From: Trichomonas vaginalis G3
Taxonomy: Eukaryota; Parabasalia; Trichomonadida; Trichomonadidae
Reading direction: 5' to 3'
Length of the DNA: 64,000 bases
Assembly (NCBI RefSeq): GCF_026262505.1
Contig: NC_067203.1
Span: 20,627,411-20,691,410, forward strand
Part shown: in pieces, positions 39,445 to 49,157 of the stretch
Numbering within the stretch: the stretch's first letter is position 1
How the letters are laid out: each line of letters starts with the position of its first letter
Position numbers and translations under genes: made by a program
Notes under the pieces: generated by a model
Seen by the model: only the letters and a program-made list of their open reading frames with translations
Database searches by the model: none
What the model was told of the DNA's origin: nothing

Positions 39445-39510
39445 AAAATATATTTTAGGGTAGATGGCTAGATCTACCCTCATTTCTACCCTCATTTCTA
39501 CCCTCGTAGA
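39445..39510. repeat. Palindromic module R8
   Basis: AAAATATATTTTAGG (39445-39459) leads into arms GGGTAGAT ... ATCTACCC (39458-39479) and three tandem CTACCCTCATTT words. It has the same frame and AGATCT core as R1-R5, but the repeated word is GGGTAGA rather than GGTGAGA. Confidence 0.75.
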
Positions 39511-39544
39511 AAACACACAAAACTCTTGAACTTTGTATAAAAAG

Positions 39545-39568
39545 CAACCCGCGGAATTCCGCGGGTTG
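39545..39568. repeat. Second 24-bp perfect palindrome
   Basis: Identical to 38557-38580, with shared flanks (TTTGTATAAAAA before, GTATATTCTTCACAAAATG after) that are an inverted copy of part of the KilA-N coding sequence. Confidence 0.8.
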
Positions 39569-39701
39569 GTATATTCTTCACAAAATGCTTGTTTTGAGGT
39601 CGAGCCATTTTTGGCTCCACCGTATTTTAAACCAAAACTCATTTTTGTCTGATTTACGCTCATTGACGAAGAAATCGTGAAAAAACATATACGATGAAGT
39701 A

Positions 39702-39809
39702 TATTTCCTGTGTTGTTGTCAAAATGTCATGTTGTCACACTTTTTCAGAGAAGTTCATTTAACCGAGTGACCGAGTGACCGAGTGACCTGGTCGCCTAAA
39801 ATATATTTT
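39702..39809. repeat. Palindromic module R7, right arm of the KilA-N cassette
   Basis: TTGTCAAAATGTCATGTTGT, then three GAGTGACC words, CTGGTCGCC and TAAAATATATTTT form the inverted copy of R6. The right border TTATTGAATTCTGAGTAAAA matches the border of the insertion at 52480-52599. Confidence 0.7.
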
Positions 39810-39839
39810 ATTGAATTCTGAGTAAAATGACCAAATTTC

Positions 39840-40240
39840 ATGAATTTCCTCATATGTTTGCGACCGGTAGAAAACTGCGGGTCGAGATTCCGTACGAAAA
39901 TCGTAAAAAAATTCTATGAAAATCGTGGAAAAAATGCTACCCCGACTTTTTCCGGCCTTGCATAAAACTCATGAAAACAGTGAAAAAACTCTATGAAAAC
40001 AGTAAAAAAATGCGTCCCGCGGAAAACCGAGGAACGAGATTCCGTACGAAAATCGTGAAAAAAACTCATGAAAATCGTGAAAAAATGTGACCCCGATTTT
40101 TACAGGGGTCGCCTAAAACTCATGAAAACAGTGAAAAAACTCATGAAAATCGTGAAGAACAGCGAGTGGGAGAAAAACCCCAGTCGCCAAAACTCTATGA
40201 AAATCGTGAAAAAACTCTATGAAATCATATCTTTTATACA
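39840..40240. repeat. Decayed KilA-N-derived repeat field
   Basis: The first 70 bp (CATGAATTTCCTCATATGTT ... GAGATTCCGTACGAAAATCG) copy the KilA-N coding sequence at 41215-41280. There follow about ten ~20-bp words alternating CTCATGAAAATCGTGAAAAA and CTATGAAAACAGTGAAAAAA. Interspersed GC-rich arms such as GCGACC...GGGTCG and CCCCGATTTTTACAGGGG vary from copy to copy. No coding potential. Confidence 0.65.
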
Positions 40241-40311
40241 AGATAGAAAAAATAAAATTAACGTTAGTTTTTTTAAAATATTTTTTTTTATTTTGTATGT
40301 AAAGACAGCAA

Positions 40312-40920
40312 ATGTTAAACATTGAGTTTGAAACAGTTAAAAAGATAGACAATGAGACCAAGGTGGTTAGAATAGGTGATTTAAACGTAAGATACTCAAA
40401 GAAATACAAAAAATATTCTTGTCAGACATTTTAACACTATCTGAAAAGAAAACATCCCACGACTGGGTTAGAAATGCTTCTACTCAGAAAATTTTGACAA
40501 AAAATCTGAGCTTATGATATCGGTAAGATTCTATGGAAAAGAGCATATCTTATAGACAAAAGTCTTTACCAGTAGTTTTGTTCTGGTTAGACCAGTTGTT
40601 GGATATAATTTCATAACATATGGTTCGTTCGATACTGAACGTTGCAGTGAAGGCTTACTTTACATCGTTCAGAAACCGAAGGACTTCAATACAAAGAGAT
40701 ATAAGATAGGAAGAACATTTAATATAACTCAAAGATATGACAGTATAGTCAATAGAGTCAAGGTTGCGTTTGTTAACGATATGAGAGCTGCTGAAACAGA
40801 ACTACTTGAAAAGTTTGAGAAATGTATGGTGCTCCCACGAAAGGTAAAGAAACGTTTGAAGTAGATGAGATCGACAAAGCTATAAAATTATTTGACGAAG
40901 TTGCTGAAAAATACATGTAA
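40312..40920 (+). pseudogene. KilA-N-like/T5orf172 gene, broken copy
   Basis: This is nearly the same sequence as the intact gene at 8816-9427, from the shared leader (TTTTGTATGTAAAGACAG) through LSFDTERCSEGLLYIV-type sequence to the TACATGTAA end. Several single-base deletions (first near 40415) break the frame. The T5orf172 part (YKIGR...) is still readable in pieces. It lies upstream of a broken KilA-N copy in the same order as the intact pair in Maverick 1, so the two genes move or decay as a pair. Confidence 0.75.
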
Positions 40921-41008
40921 AGCGTTTATTTTTGGTCTTTTATACAAGATAGAAAATAACGCTAATTTTATTTTTTTTTATTTTTTTATTTTGTATGTAA
41001 AGACAGTA

Positions 41009-41814
41009 ATGTCAACATCAGAGAACACAACAACTGCTATCGTTCATGAAGATATAAATGAAGAATACGAGTACATACAGTATAACAAACAACTCCGTCT
41101 CATTCGTTCGGTCAAAGATGACATGTACCAAATGCAAAGTATTTTGAATACTCTTCGTTCTACAAAGCAAGCATACCATTGGTTTGAAAACCAACAGGCA
41201 CAAGAACTTTTAGAAGAATTTCCTCATATGTTTGCGACCCTCGGAAAACCGAGGTCGAGATTCCGTACGAAAATCGTAAAAATTTGCCAAATGGTTTGAG
41301 AGGTTGGTATGTACATAGACTTCTTGTAAATGCTGTTGCAATGTGGGCTTCACCTCGCTATGCTTGTTATATTTTCATGATGTTAGATGAAATTCATAGA
41401 CAAGAACGTGAAGAGCTAGAGAACAAGCTTGAAGCAAAAGACAAAAACATACAGAAAAGAATACCACGTTCGGTACCAAAAGGAAAGGAAAAGAACTATA
41501 AGTATATGATTTACACTGAAGAGATGGAAAATGAAGAAGACAGAGATATGGTTATGTTGCATTTAGTCAGAAGAAACAACAAAAGCTTTTACGACTTAGC
41601 TAAGATTTACAAATCTGACAGAAATTGGTTCTATCGCGAAAACTTACCGATTTCAATGACACCGAATGAAGATGTTAAAAAGATAGTTCAAGATACGTTA
41701 CCTCAAACACACTATGATATGAAAGGTTGTACAATTCTTACATTCAAAGAAGATTTGCCATTGTTAAAGGAAAAGATAACAGAGTATTTTGACAACTTCA
41801 AACAAGCAGAGTAG
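41009..41814 (+). pseudogene. KilA-N gene, single frameshift
   Basis: From ATG 41009 (MSTSENTTTAIVHEDINEEY) the sequence closely follows the intact 275-aa gene at 9516-10343. One base is missing near 41250 (GAGGTCGAGATT against GAGAGAAGAGATT), after which the frame resumes to 41814 with YVHRLLVNAVAMWASPRYAC and the DLAKIYKSDRNWFY C-terminal domain. It also lacks the short DEVIESKD segment. The shared AT-rich leader is intact. Confidence 0.8.
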
Positions 41815-41889
41815 ATGAACCATTTATTTTTCAAGCTTGACACCAAAGATGGCTCAGGTAGCTCTATAAGGTAAATTGTCTTGTCCGAG

Positions 41890-42200
41890 TCCTTCTGGCA
41901 TTCCGAGTCCTTCCTTCCAACAGGAAAAAAATTTCCTTCCAACAGGAAAAACTTTTCCTTCCTACAGGAAAAAATTTTCCTTCCTACAGGAAAAAATTTT
42001 CCTTCCTACAGGAAAAATTTTTCCAGTTGTCCGTCCGTAAACCATTCAAATTTTCGAAAATTGAGAACTTTTTGGCCGACCTTCAGAAAAAGTTTTTCCT
42101 TCCGACAGGAAAAGTTTTTCCTTCCGACAGGAAAAATTTTTCTTTCCGACAGGAAAAGTCCTTCCTTCCGACAGGAAAAGTCCTTCCTTCCGACAGGACA
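41890..42200. repeat. TTCCTTCC-N-ACAGGAAAAA tandem array
   Basis: About eleven ~20-24-bp units of TTTTCCTTCCNACAGGAAAA occur, each able to fold as a short hairpin. The variable base comes in blocks: first A (CCAACAGG), then T (CCTACAGG), then G (CCGACAGG). The overlapping open frames are repeat artefacts. Confidence 0.85.
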
Positions 42201-42298
42201 CAAACGGATGGCTGACGTTCCTCTTCCTGAATGTCTTCCAAAGCCAGAAGAACGACAGCCCCAGCACACAACAGACTAAGACTCAAACACTTACATTT

Positions 42299-43166
42299 TT
42301 ACGCTTGACTTTTTACAATTTGAACTTTGTTTGCGTAGATATGAATTCTGAAAGAAGTATGAGGGTCTTGTATGACTTTGTACTTCTCCCATAGTTCATG
42401 TCTGTCAAACTTACCTGCCATGGACTCTTTCATAAGTTCCATGAAATCGTCTTCGGACAATCCGGGGAAAAGTATAATATCAGTAAGTATTCTCTTACAT
42501 CCTTACTTAAACTCTTGGCTGTCTGTACACAAATGACAACTGAGATGTTAAAGTGTCTGAGCTTCTTAAGAATTCGACACATGTCTTGTTCTCTATTCTT
42601 TAACAAAGGATGAGAAGCAAAGTCATCTAAGATAAGAAGACATCTGTGAGGGTAAGTCTTCCAATCGTAAGATTGCAATTTCTTCGAAATGTATTCTATC
42701 TCTTTCTGTTTGTTTCTGAAGTGTTTCTTCTCTAATATTTCTGCATTTCCTCATTTGGGTCTTTAAACTTCGAGTTTATATACTCATTTATAGCATTGTA
42801 CTTCAAAACTCTTCTTTGGTACTTCTTTATCCAATCCAACAACTCAGAGTCTTTTATACATACTAACTTAGACTTTTTTATAATATCTTTGAACGAATTG
42901 ACGGTTTGGTCAAATTGACCAGAAGTACTACAAATGACAACTAACTCATAGAATGGGTTCTTCTCATCTAGTTCTTGTTGTTGTGCATTTTAAGATAAGT
43001 GAAAGTCTTACCCGACCCAGGCGGTGCAATTAGACCTGTTATACCATTCTGAGCAAATAAGAACTTGTCATGTATGGGTTTTATCTGAGCATTTTCTAAC
43101 TTCCTCTTGTTCTTGTTTAAAACATTCTCAAATTTCTTGTCAATGTCAGCAAACTTTTTTTAACAT
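42299..43166 (-). pseudogene. Packaging ATPase, frameshifted copy
   Basis: The gene reads from about ATG 43166 to the stop at 42299 in several frames. Walker A (LIAPPGSGKTF, near 43020) and Walker B (CLLILDDF, in the open segment 42430-42678) are both preserved, followed by the sensor region FNISVVICVQTAKS. Length (~289 codons) matches the 295-aa ATPase at 397-1284. The first shift is in an A7 run just after the ATG. It is divergent from 43203. Confidence 0.75.
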
Positions 43167-43202
43167 ATTTTTAGAAAAATTAAAATTTTTATCTTTTAGA
43201 AA

Positions 43203-43647
43203 ATGTCTAGCGATTTCGCTATTTATATTCGAGACAAGCTTTTCGACAGCAAAACATCTGTCGACCATAAAATCTTACATAGTGTAAACAAGAAAGGGGA
43301 ATTTGTTCTAAAGTTCTGTTTCTGGGAATATGACAAGAACCATAAAACATTAAGCAGAGCAGTCTTAAAATTTGTCAATGACAGACTTGTTGACAGAGAT
43401 GACGCCTCTTGGAAAGATGAAGTCCAACAAAAGTTCTTAGAATGCAAAAGAAGACACATGCGCTGTTCTTGAAGATGAAATAGAAAACAGAATAGAAGAG
43501 CTATTAAATGACAAAGCACTTTTACAAAAATATGGTTCTGAGAAGTTTGACATAACTCACCAGAAAAGAAGAAGAAGGAAAAAAGAAAAGAAAGTAGAAG
43601 AAGAGAAGAAAGAACCAGTTCCAGAGAAGGTGAGATATGACATGTAA
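43203..43647 (+). pseudogene. Helical basic-tailed Maverick protein, one frameshift
   Basis: It is open from ATG 43203 (MSSDFAIYIRDKLFDSKTSV) to about 43465, then continues in another frame (CAVLEDEIENRIEELLNDKA ... HQKRRRRKKEKK) to 43647. Predicted helical with a very basic C-terminal stretch. I recognise no family. It lies divergent from the ATPase and convergent with 43664. Confidence 0.5.
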
Positions 43648-43663
43648 AAATAAAATTTTATTT

Positions 43664-44083
43664 TTAGAACATTTCTGGGTCAATGTCAATGTTCTCTTCC
43701 TCTTTAGGAGCAAACACCGGCTTAGACTCTAAAATCTTTTTACCCAATTTACCTTGAACTTCAACTATCTTAGACTCATAATATTCATAGTCGTCTGCTT
43801 TCTTTGGTTCATAAGGTATAACAAGTTTGTATGCTTTGCCTTCTTTAAGGTTTGAGAACCTTCTGTCAAAACTTTCTTTGACTGTTAACAAACCTTCTAT
43901 GTCTAAGTCTTCAAATTTCGCACCATTTTTAGTCACAATAGCAAACTTAACTGGTTCGATGTTCCAAACTTTGTCAAATGTAGACTTTTCAAAATGGTAG
44001 AAGTAAACATTCAAATATGTGAATGGGTCTAGTTCTTCTTTAAGTCCTGACATGTACTTGTTTACTGAGATGAATTTCGTCAT
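43664..44083 (-). CDS. Acidic-tailed protein, 139 aa (possible SSB-like)
   Basis: Intact from ATG 44083 (MTKFISVNKYMSGLKEELDP). It has a beta-rich middle (VKFAIVTKNGAKF, KAYKLVIPYEPKK) and an acidic end EEENIDIDPEMF. The same gene begins Maverick 3's last visible frame at 63876. The basic/beta core with an acidic tail and a position next to the helicase resemble viral single-stranded DNA-binding proteins, but no motif proves this. A possible counterpart is 10573-11046. Confidence 0.55.
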   Translation of the reverse strand: MTKFISVNKYMSGLKEELDPFTYLNVYFYHFEKSTFDKVWNIEPVKFAIVTKNGAKFEDLDIEGLLTVKESFDRRFSNLKEGKAYKLVIPYEPKKADDYEYYESKIVEVQGKLGKKILESKPVFAPKEEENIDIDPEMF

Positions 44084-44120
44084 CTTTTCTATCGGATAAA
44101 AAAATATTTTTTTTTAAAAT

Positions 44121-45356
44121 TTACTCAGAAAAATTTTTCTTTGTATATACACCATTCTGTACGTCTAAAAGACTTTTGACATTTGCCAAGAATGTTCGTT
44201 TAGACGCTGTCATATAACCATACTCTTGACAATATTGTTTATATTCATCGTACAATGACCTTTCATCTAAACACTCAAAGTCAGTTTCATCTATGAACAG
44301 TTCATATACACTCTTGTTTGCTTCTAACAATGTTTGTCTCTCTTCGGTATGTGGAATTTGTCTTGGATTGAACTTTGAAATATCTAATGTCATGAAATAT
44401 GAGAACAAGTGGTTGTAAAAGTCAGATGTCAAAGTTTCTGCTAAGTCGTCAAAATATTCTGTATCTTGCATATGAGCTTCTGACGTTCTGACAACTACAT
44501 ATCTTCTGTCAGAACTTTCTAACTTCATCGGAACGGCATTGTTTGAAACCATGATGAAATTTGCAACATTTTCACAAACTCTTTGGTCTTTATATTTTCT
44601 TTCAACAACTCCAACTTTGTCTGTTATAAGACTCTTCAAAGCATCTGAGTTCAAAACTTTTGTTGTATCTATACTTTGAAGTTCGTTACATACTATAAGT
44701 TTCATATTCTCTATTGAAGAGTTAAACTTGCCGCAGATGTTTTCTAAGTTTGTCATATTCGGGTTCGAATAGCCCTCTAACAGTTTGCACAAAATATCTG
44801 TAAAGAAAGTGTTCTTACCTGTTCCTTGTTTTCCAATTATAATGAGAGCAGTTTCATTTTTAGCACTTGGATGTTGTAAGATGTTTGCAAACCAACATAA
44901 GATATACTCATAGACTCTTTCGTTTCCATTGCATATAATTTCTTTGACATGGTCTAACCAAGCTTCTATAACATTTTCTTTCCATTCTACTTGTTCGTAT
45001 TTATATCCAGTGAAGATAGAATAGAAGTTTGGAGATGGTGTATAGAACTTTATACCACGAACTGAAAAATCTTCTAACTTTGACAATAAGATATCCCAAG
45101 CATCTAACATCTTCATACCAACTTGTACGACTTTTACTTTCTTAAGTTTCTGTTTACATTCTTGTTCTGAAACTATGGTTGCTCTTGGTTTGTTAAAGAC
45201 TACATCCCATTCTTTCATGACATAACATTCTGGGGCAGAGTCAACATAAATGACTAAACGTTTCAAATTCTCGACTGCTTTGTTATAGTCTCTAAATGGA
45301 CACATATTTCTGAAGGCTTGGAAGTCATAAAAATCTGAAACATCTATTCTGTACAT
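44121..45356 (-). CDS. Superfamily 3 helicase
   Basis: An intact 411-aa protein with the SF3 set: Walker A GKQGTGKNT (175-183), Walker B KLIVCNE (219-225), motif C FIMVSNN (267-273) and an arginine pair after it (SSDRRYVV). A ~150-residue N-terminal region precedes the helicase, and the C-terminal domain (SLYDEYKQYCQEYGY...SKRTF) is of the winged-helix type seen in viral D5/SF3 helicases. It unwinds DNA during replication as a ring. A broken copy of exactly the same length is at 62605-63840. Confidence 0.85.
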   Translation of the reverse strand: MYRIDVSDFYDFQAFRNMCPFRDYNKAVENLKRLVIYVDSAPECYVMKEWDVVFNKPRATIVSEQECKQKLKKVKVVQVGMKMLDAWDILLSKLEDFSVRGIKFYTPSPNFYSIFTGYKYEQVEWKENVIEAWLDHVKEIICNGNERVYEYILCWFANILQHPSAKNETALIIIGKQGTGKNTFFTDILCKLLEGYSNPNMTNLENICGKFNSSIENMKLIVCNELQSIDTTKVLNSDALKSLITDKVGVVERKYKDQRVCENVANFIMVSNNAVPMKLESSDRRYVVVRTSEAHMQDTEYFDDLAETLTSDFYNHLFSYFMTLDISKFNPRQIPHTEERQTLLEANKSVYELFIDETDFECLDERSLYDEYKQYCQEYGYMTASKRTFLANVKSLLDVQNGVYTKKNFSE

Positions 45357-45383
45357 TTTTATAAAAATAAAAAAAATATTTTT

Positions 45384-46175
45384 TTATTCTTGACTTTGTT
45401 GTTGCATTTGTTGTTCTTGAGCTATTTGTTGTTGAAGTTGTTCTTGTAGTACAATACTTTCACCAGTTGCATCTTCCAATTCGAAACTTTCTGCCGTCAT
45501 TGACAAATACATAGGACATAAAAGTTTTACAGGAACAAAGTTTGCGTCAACTAAGGTTAAGTTTATGTTTGCTAAAGTGTTTGAGTTTACTAAAGCTGAA
45601 AACTCTGCATTCGAATGAACAATAGGCAAACCAGCAGAGAATGTGTTTGTTTATACGCATGAGTATCTTTTGGTCATAGTAGTTTCTGTCGACATTCGAA
45701 TAGCACTTTGAACCTAAGTTTGAAACAATATATAAAATAGGTGTGCTTAAAGTCAATGGAATAGATAGACCTTGTATGACACCTTTTCCTGTTATAGGAA
45801 ACTGTTGGTAGTAAAAACCAGATATAAGTTTTGTATTATAGCTCATATCGTTTATACTAAACTCAGTCGGACATCCAAACATAATGAAACCTGCTCTAGT
45901 TGCAGCACATGTTACATCCGTCCTTAAAGTATTAAATAAGTCAACAAAACCTGTTGGTGGTATATCTGAGTAAGTATCTTCAAAGAAGTATTTTTTACCA
46001 TTCACAACAACAAAAGTCTTCTGGTGTCAAAAGAGCAAAACAGGCTTTAGTCGTCATCGTGTTTAAGGTCAGTTTACAAATATCGTCCTTGAGGACTTTG
46101 TAAGTTTGTTGTTATAGAATTATATGACTCAGGGTTTTTAGTCGTAATAGTATAAACCACTATGTCTTCTGCCAT
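45384..46175 (-). pseudogene. Minor capsid (penton-like) protein, frameshifted
   Basis: Open pieces 45547-46005 and 45384-45629 plus the start at ATG 46175 form one ~264-codon gene. It corresponds throughout to 61780-62576 in Maverick 3 and to the intact penton at 2545-3321: the EFSINDMSYNTKLISGFYYQ block, and the C-terminal NLTLVDANFVPVKLLCPMYL strand pair. The Q-rich tail (QEQLQQQIAQEQQMQQ) is specific to this element type. Frameshifts lie near 45640 and 46010. Confidence 0.7.
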
Positions 46176-46181
46176 TTTTAC

Positions 46182-46763
46182 TTAGCAAGTAAATTTTAAT
46201 GAAATGTTGTGGTCGTCAAATATTTTTATGACGTCTGGGAAACTATATTTTAAGTTCAACGTTTCACCTCCTTTCATAACGTATATCTTGTCAATGACAT
46301 TATATGAAACACCACAGCAAGCAATGTCGGGTTCTATTTCTTTGATGTTTATATCGTCTGCCTCTGTCAAAAGTTTCAATAGTTCTTTCAAAACTTCACG
46401 AGGTGCGATGACATATGAGTTCACTTTTACAGGGTTGTGTTCGACCAAGTTTAACATTATACCTAAAGCTTGACAAATCTTCTCCTGAGTTTTAAGTTTG
46501 TCTTTAAGTTGTTGGTAGTCGTTTCGAATATCTGCAACAGAACTTAAGTCTCTGCTAACTTCAGGATATGTTGGTTGTTCTTTTACAGGAACTATTGTTA
46601 TACCATCTTCGTCTTCGTATGGTTTCCCCACTTCAACATCTCTTTCTTTGACATTGACAATAACACTTTGACTGTTTGTTTGAGTTGGTGAATTTAACTT
46701 CACATCTGCCACCGCCATTAAACCTTTTGAAACACTTACGCTTCTATTTTTCGGAAATGACAT
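46182..46763 (-). CDS. Conserved Maverick CCG-motif protein, 193 aa
   Basis: The start is ATG 46763 (MSFPKNRSVSVSKG); codons further upstream belong to the divergent gene. The C-terminal domain contains IKEIEPDIACCGVSYNVIDK and GETLNLKYSF and matches the protein at 1708-2313; a coiled segment (NDYQQLKDKLKTQEKI) precedes it. Intact here, frameshifted at its end in Maverick 3 (61196-61775). It lies 6 bp after the penton gene start on the same strand. Function unknown. Confidence 0.7.
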   Translation of the reverse strand: MSFPKNRSVSVSKGLMAVADVKLNSPTQTNSQSVIVNVKERDVEVGKPYEDEDGITIVPVKEQPTYPEVSRDLSSVADIRNDYQQLKDKLKTQEKICQALGIMLNLVEHNPVKVNSYVIAPREVLKELLKLLTEADDINIKEIEPDIACCGVSYNVIDKIYVMKGGETLNLKYSFPDVIKIFDDHNISLKFTC

Positions 46764-46781
46764 TTTACTTAGAATAAAAAG
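46764..46781. promoter_or_regulatory. 18-bp bidirectional promoter region
   Basis: TTTACTTAGAATAAAAAG is all that separates two divergent ATGs. Maverick 3 keeps it as CTTTTTATTCTAAGTAAA (61178-61195), with no base change in this spacer. Confidence 0.5.
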
Positions 46782-47201
46782 ATGGACGTATTTGAGTATC
46801 TCTTCGAATTGAAGCAGAACAAAGTTTACACACACAAACAATACAAGTTCATTGACAGAATAGTTCTTTACACAAACAATGGAAAATGTTATAGAATAGC
46901 AGTCTTTGCTGAACCAAAATATTTTCATAAAGCAAAGAAAGTTGGTATAACTGAAATGGTGAAAGTTCTTGACGTTGACAAAAATATAACAACAAAACTG
47001 ACCGATATTTCTAAAGGTAAGTTTATAATACAATACTATGTCAAAACTGGCGTACTGTCAATATTTGACGGAGAGAAGTCAGTTCAAGAACAACTTACTG
47101 ACCTGCTGCCAAAATCTGCTCGATGGAAGCTGTCGTTATGCCAATCTGAGGAGCCCCAGCAGGTTTCATCGAACGAATCTTCAAAAGAGCATCTTCCGTG
47201 A
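46782..47201 (+). CDS. Conserved 139-aa protein overlapping the capsid gene tail
   Basis: It starts MDVFEYLFELKQNKVYTHKQ and is mostly strand and helix with basic patches. The last ~35 codons (KSVQEQLTDLLPKSARWKLS...) lie antisense to the last ~35 codons of the major capsid gene (107-bp overlap). The same overlap is kept in Maverick 3 (60758-61177). Position matches 1281-1682 of Maverick 1. Function unknown. Confidence 0.65.
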   Translation: MDVFEYLFELKQNKVYTHKQYKFIDRIVLYTNNGKCYRIAVFAEPKYFHKAKKVGITEMVKVLDVDKNITTKLTDISKGKFIIQYYVKTGVLSIFDGEKSVQEQLTDLLPKSARWKLSLCQSEEPQQVSSNESSKEHLP

Positions 47202-48700
47202 AAAGTGCTATTGGTTTTGTAAACTTCTTTGCTTTCAATTCATCTGGACCGTCTCTGTCACCAGTATATTGTATTTGAACTGTACCAACAGTTGAAATAC
47301 CACCCATAAAGTCTTCTGAGTCAGCAAATGGAATGCCAAGCCAAAAGTTTGAACGGTCTCCATTTGTATATTGAGTTTTTTGACCTCCTGTATGAGTCCA
47401 TACTTTCACATATGGCATAATAGAACTTTGCATTTCAGGGTTAATGGTTGTTGTGAAGTTGTTGTTAAAGTTCATAGCATCTAATGTCAAGTTGTATGAC
47501 CTCATATCCTCAACTGTAGAATATTCTTCTCTTGGATAATATTTGCCATCTATGTTTATATGATATTTAATACCAGGGTTGTAGAAACAAGAATAGTCAT
47601 TTATAGTTCGTCTGAACAGTACAAACATAGTATCTGCATGTTTCATTGCAGTTGTTAAGGCAATATCTGTTCTTGCACCTGGGTCAGCACTTTGGTTTCC
47701 AACTTCACCTGCAAAGTCTTTGACAGATATTTGGTGTATAGGGAACATAAGTGGAACTGCAATATATTTGGCAGCTAAAGCATTTGAAATATCTGGGTCC
47801 AACATATAGACTGCAAGTCTGCTTTCTATTCTCTTGCATTCAAACTTTTCGCATGTGAACTTAACTGGGTCCCAAGCAGTTCCAGCAGCATTGAAATAAT
47901 AGTTTACTTCAGTGTTGAGGTTTGAGAAACCAAAGTCTAAGTCAACTTTGTCTTTGCAAAAGTCACAGAACTTGGCTCCACTAGTTCCAGCTACAGCAAT
48001 GCTGAATGGGTCTTGTGTTGGTGCAATGACTAAGTTATTTTTGCTTGGGGTGAGTTCGATAGAAATTTTTCCTGCCCAGTTTGGCAAGTATCTTAAAACC
48101 TGAAGATGAGGAAAGATGACAAAGGAACTCTAAGTTTCAATTTTACTTTAGTGACAGCAATTCCATCTGAACCAGAAAGGTTAACATAAACTCCTGGAAC
48201 GTTAGGGTCAAGTCTTCTTATTTTCTCAATAGTTGCATACTGGTCTGTTTGTTCTCTAGCTTGTGGTTGTACTGAGTTTCTCAAAGCGAACCATTCATAG
48301 TTTGCCCATGTTACTGTTTGAACTAAGTCAGAGTTAGAATATATCTTATATCCCATGAAAACTTCTGGAGCATATTGGTATCCGACATAGAAAAATTTCC
48401 ATTGCAACCTTTCTTGTCAGACAACTTGGCAGATGGTTTTTATTTCAATGTCTTGTTCCACGTATAAGAAAGAGTTGTCAATAGAAATAATATGAAACCT
48501 GTCGCAAGCAATATCTACTGTTGTTGAAGAACCTTCTCCAAACTCACCTACGTTTCCATAAGAAACAGCAGTTGTATATTCGTAAGTTCCAGGAACTATT
48601 TCTGACCTTCTAATGGCATTGTCGCATTCGTTATACCATTCGGAAACATTTCCATTCATGGCATCCAAAACTGTTGCGTTATATTCTGAGCGGCGTACAT
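47095..48700 (-). pseudogene. Major capsid protein, frameshifted copy
   Basis: Open segments 47095-48087, 48093-48407 and 48417-48668 plus the start at ATG 48700 make one gene nearly identical to the intact 536-aa capsid protein at 59254-60864. Against that copy I see three indels: a missing C about 25 bp after the ATG (ATAACGCAACAG against ATAACGCCAACAG), one near 48410 and one near 48092. The TATTTTTACCC motif before the ATG is intact. In the middle, residues after NNLVIAPTQDPF differ (SIAVAGTSGAK against TLTDVKGTNKT), a short divergent patch. Confidence 0.85.
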
Positions 48701-48800
48701 TTCATATGGGTAAAAATATAGAATAGTTGGATTTATATGTCATAATAGAACCCACTCGGACCAAGCTTTACTTTCTTCCTGACTGAGTTTTTAACTCTTC

Positions 48801-49157
48801 TTCTTCCTTCATCGTAAAGACTTTGTTGAGACTTCATCGTCAATGTTTTGTTGAGACTTCTTCGTCAATGAGTGTAAATGACCCAAAAATATATTTTAGG
48901 TGAAGAGGTGAGATCTCACCTGTTTTCTCACCTCTTTTCTCACCCGTTGAATTTTCATGAATTTCTTCGTCAATGTTTTGTTGAGACTTCATCTTCAATG
49001 TTTTGTTGAGATTTCTTCGTCAATGTTTTGTCAAACTTCATCGTATATGTTTTGTTGAGAGGTGAAAAAACAGGTGAGAAAACAGGTGAGAAAACAGGTG
49101 AGATCTCACCTCTTCACCTAAAATATATTTTTGGGTCATTTACACTCATTGACGATG
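48801..49157. repeat. Inserted palindromic block (modules R3/R4 plus 25-bp repeats)
   Basis: Between two ~43-bp direct copies of the large gene's 3' end (48769-48815 and 49158-49204) lie TCAATGTTTTGTTGAGACTT repeats and two inverted modules. R3 has AAAATATATTTTAGG at 48886 and GGTGAGATCTCACC at 48907. R4 is its mirror, with GGTGAGATCTCACC at 49097 and CCTAAAATATATTTT at 49117. Maverick 3 has a continuous gene end here (59147-59221) with none of this. Confidence 0.8.

Noticed and set aside
41881-42286. 132- and 87-codon frames
   Set aside because: They translate the TTCCTTCC-N-ACAGGAAAA repeats; amino-acid composition follows the repeat.
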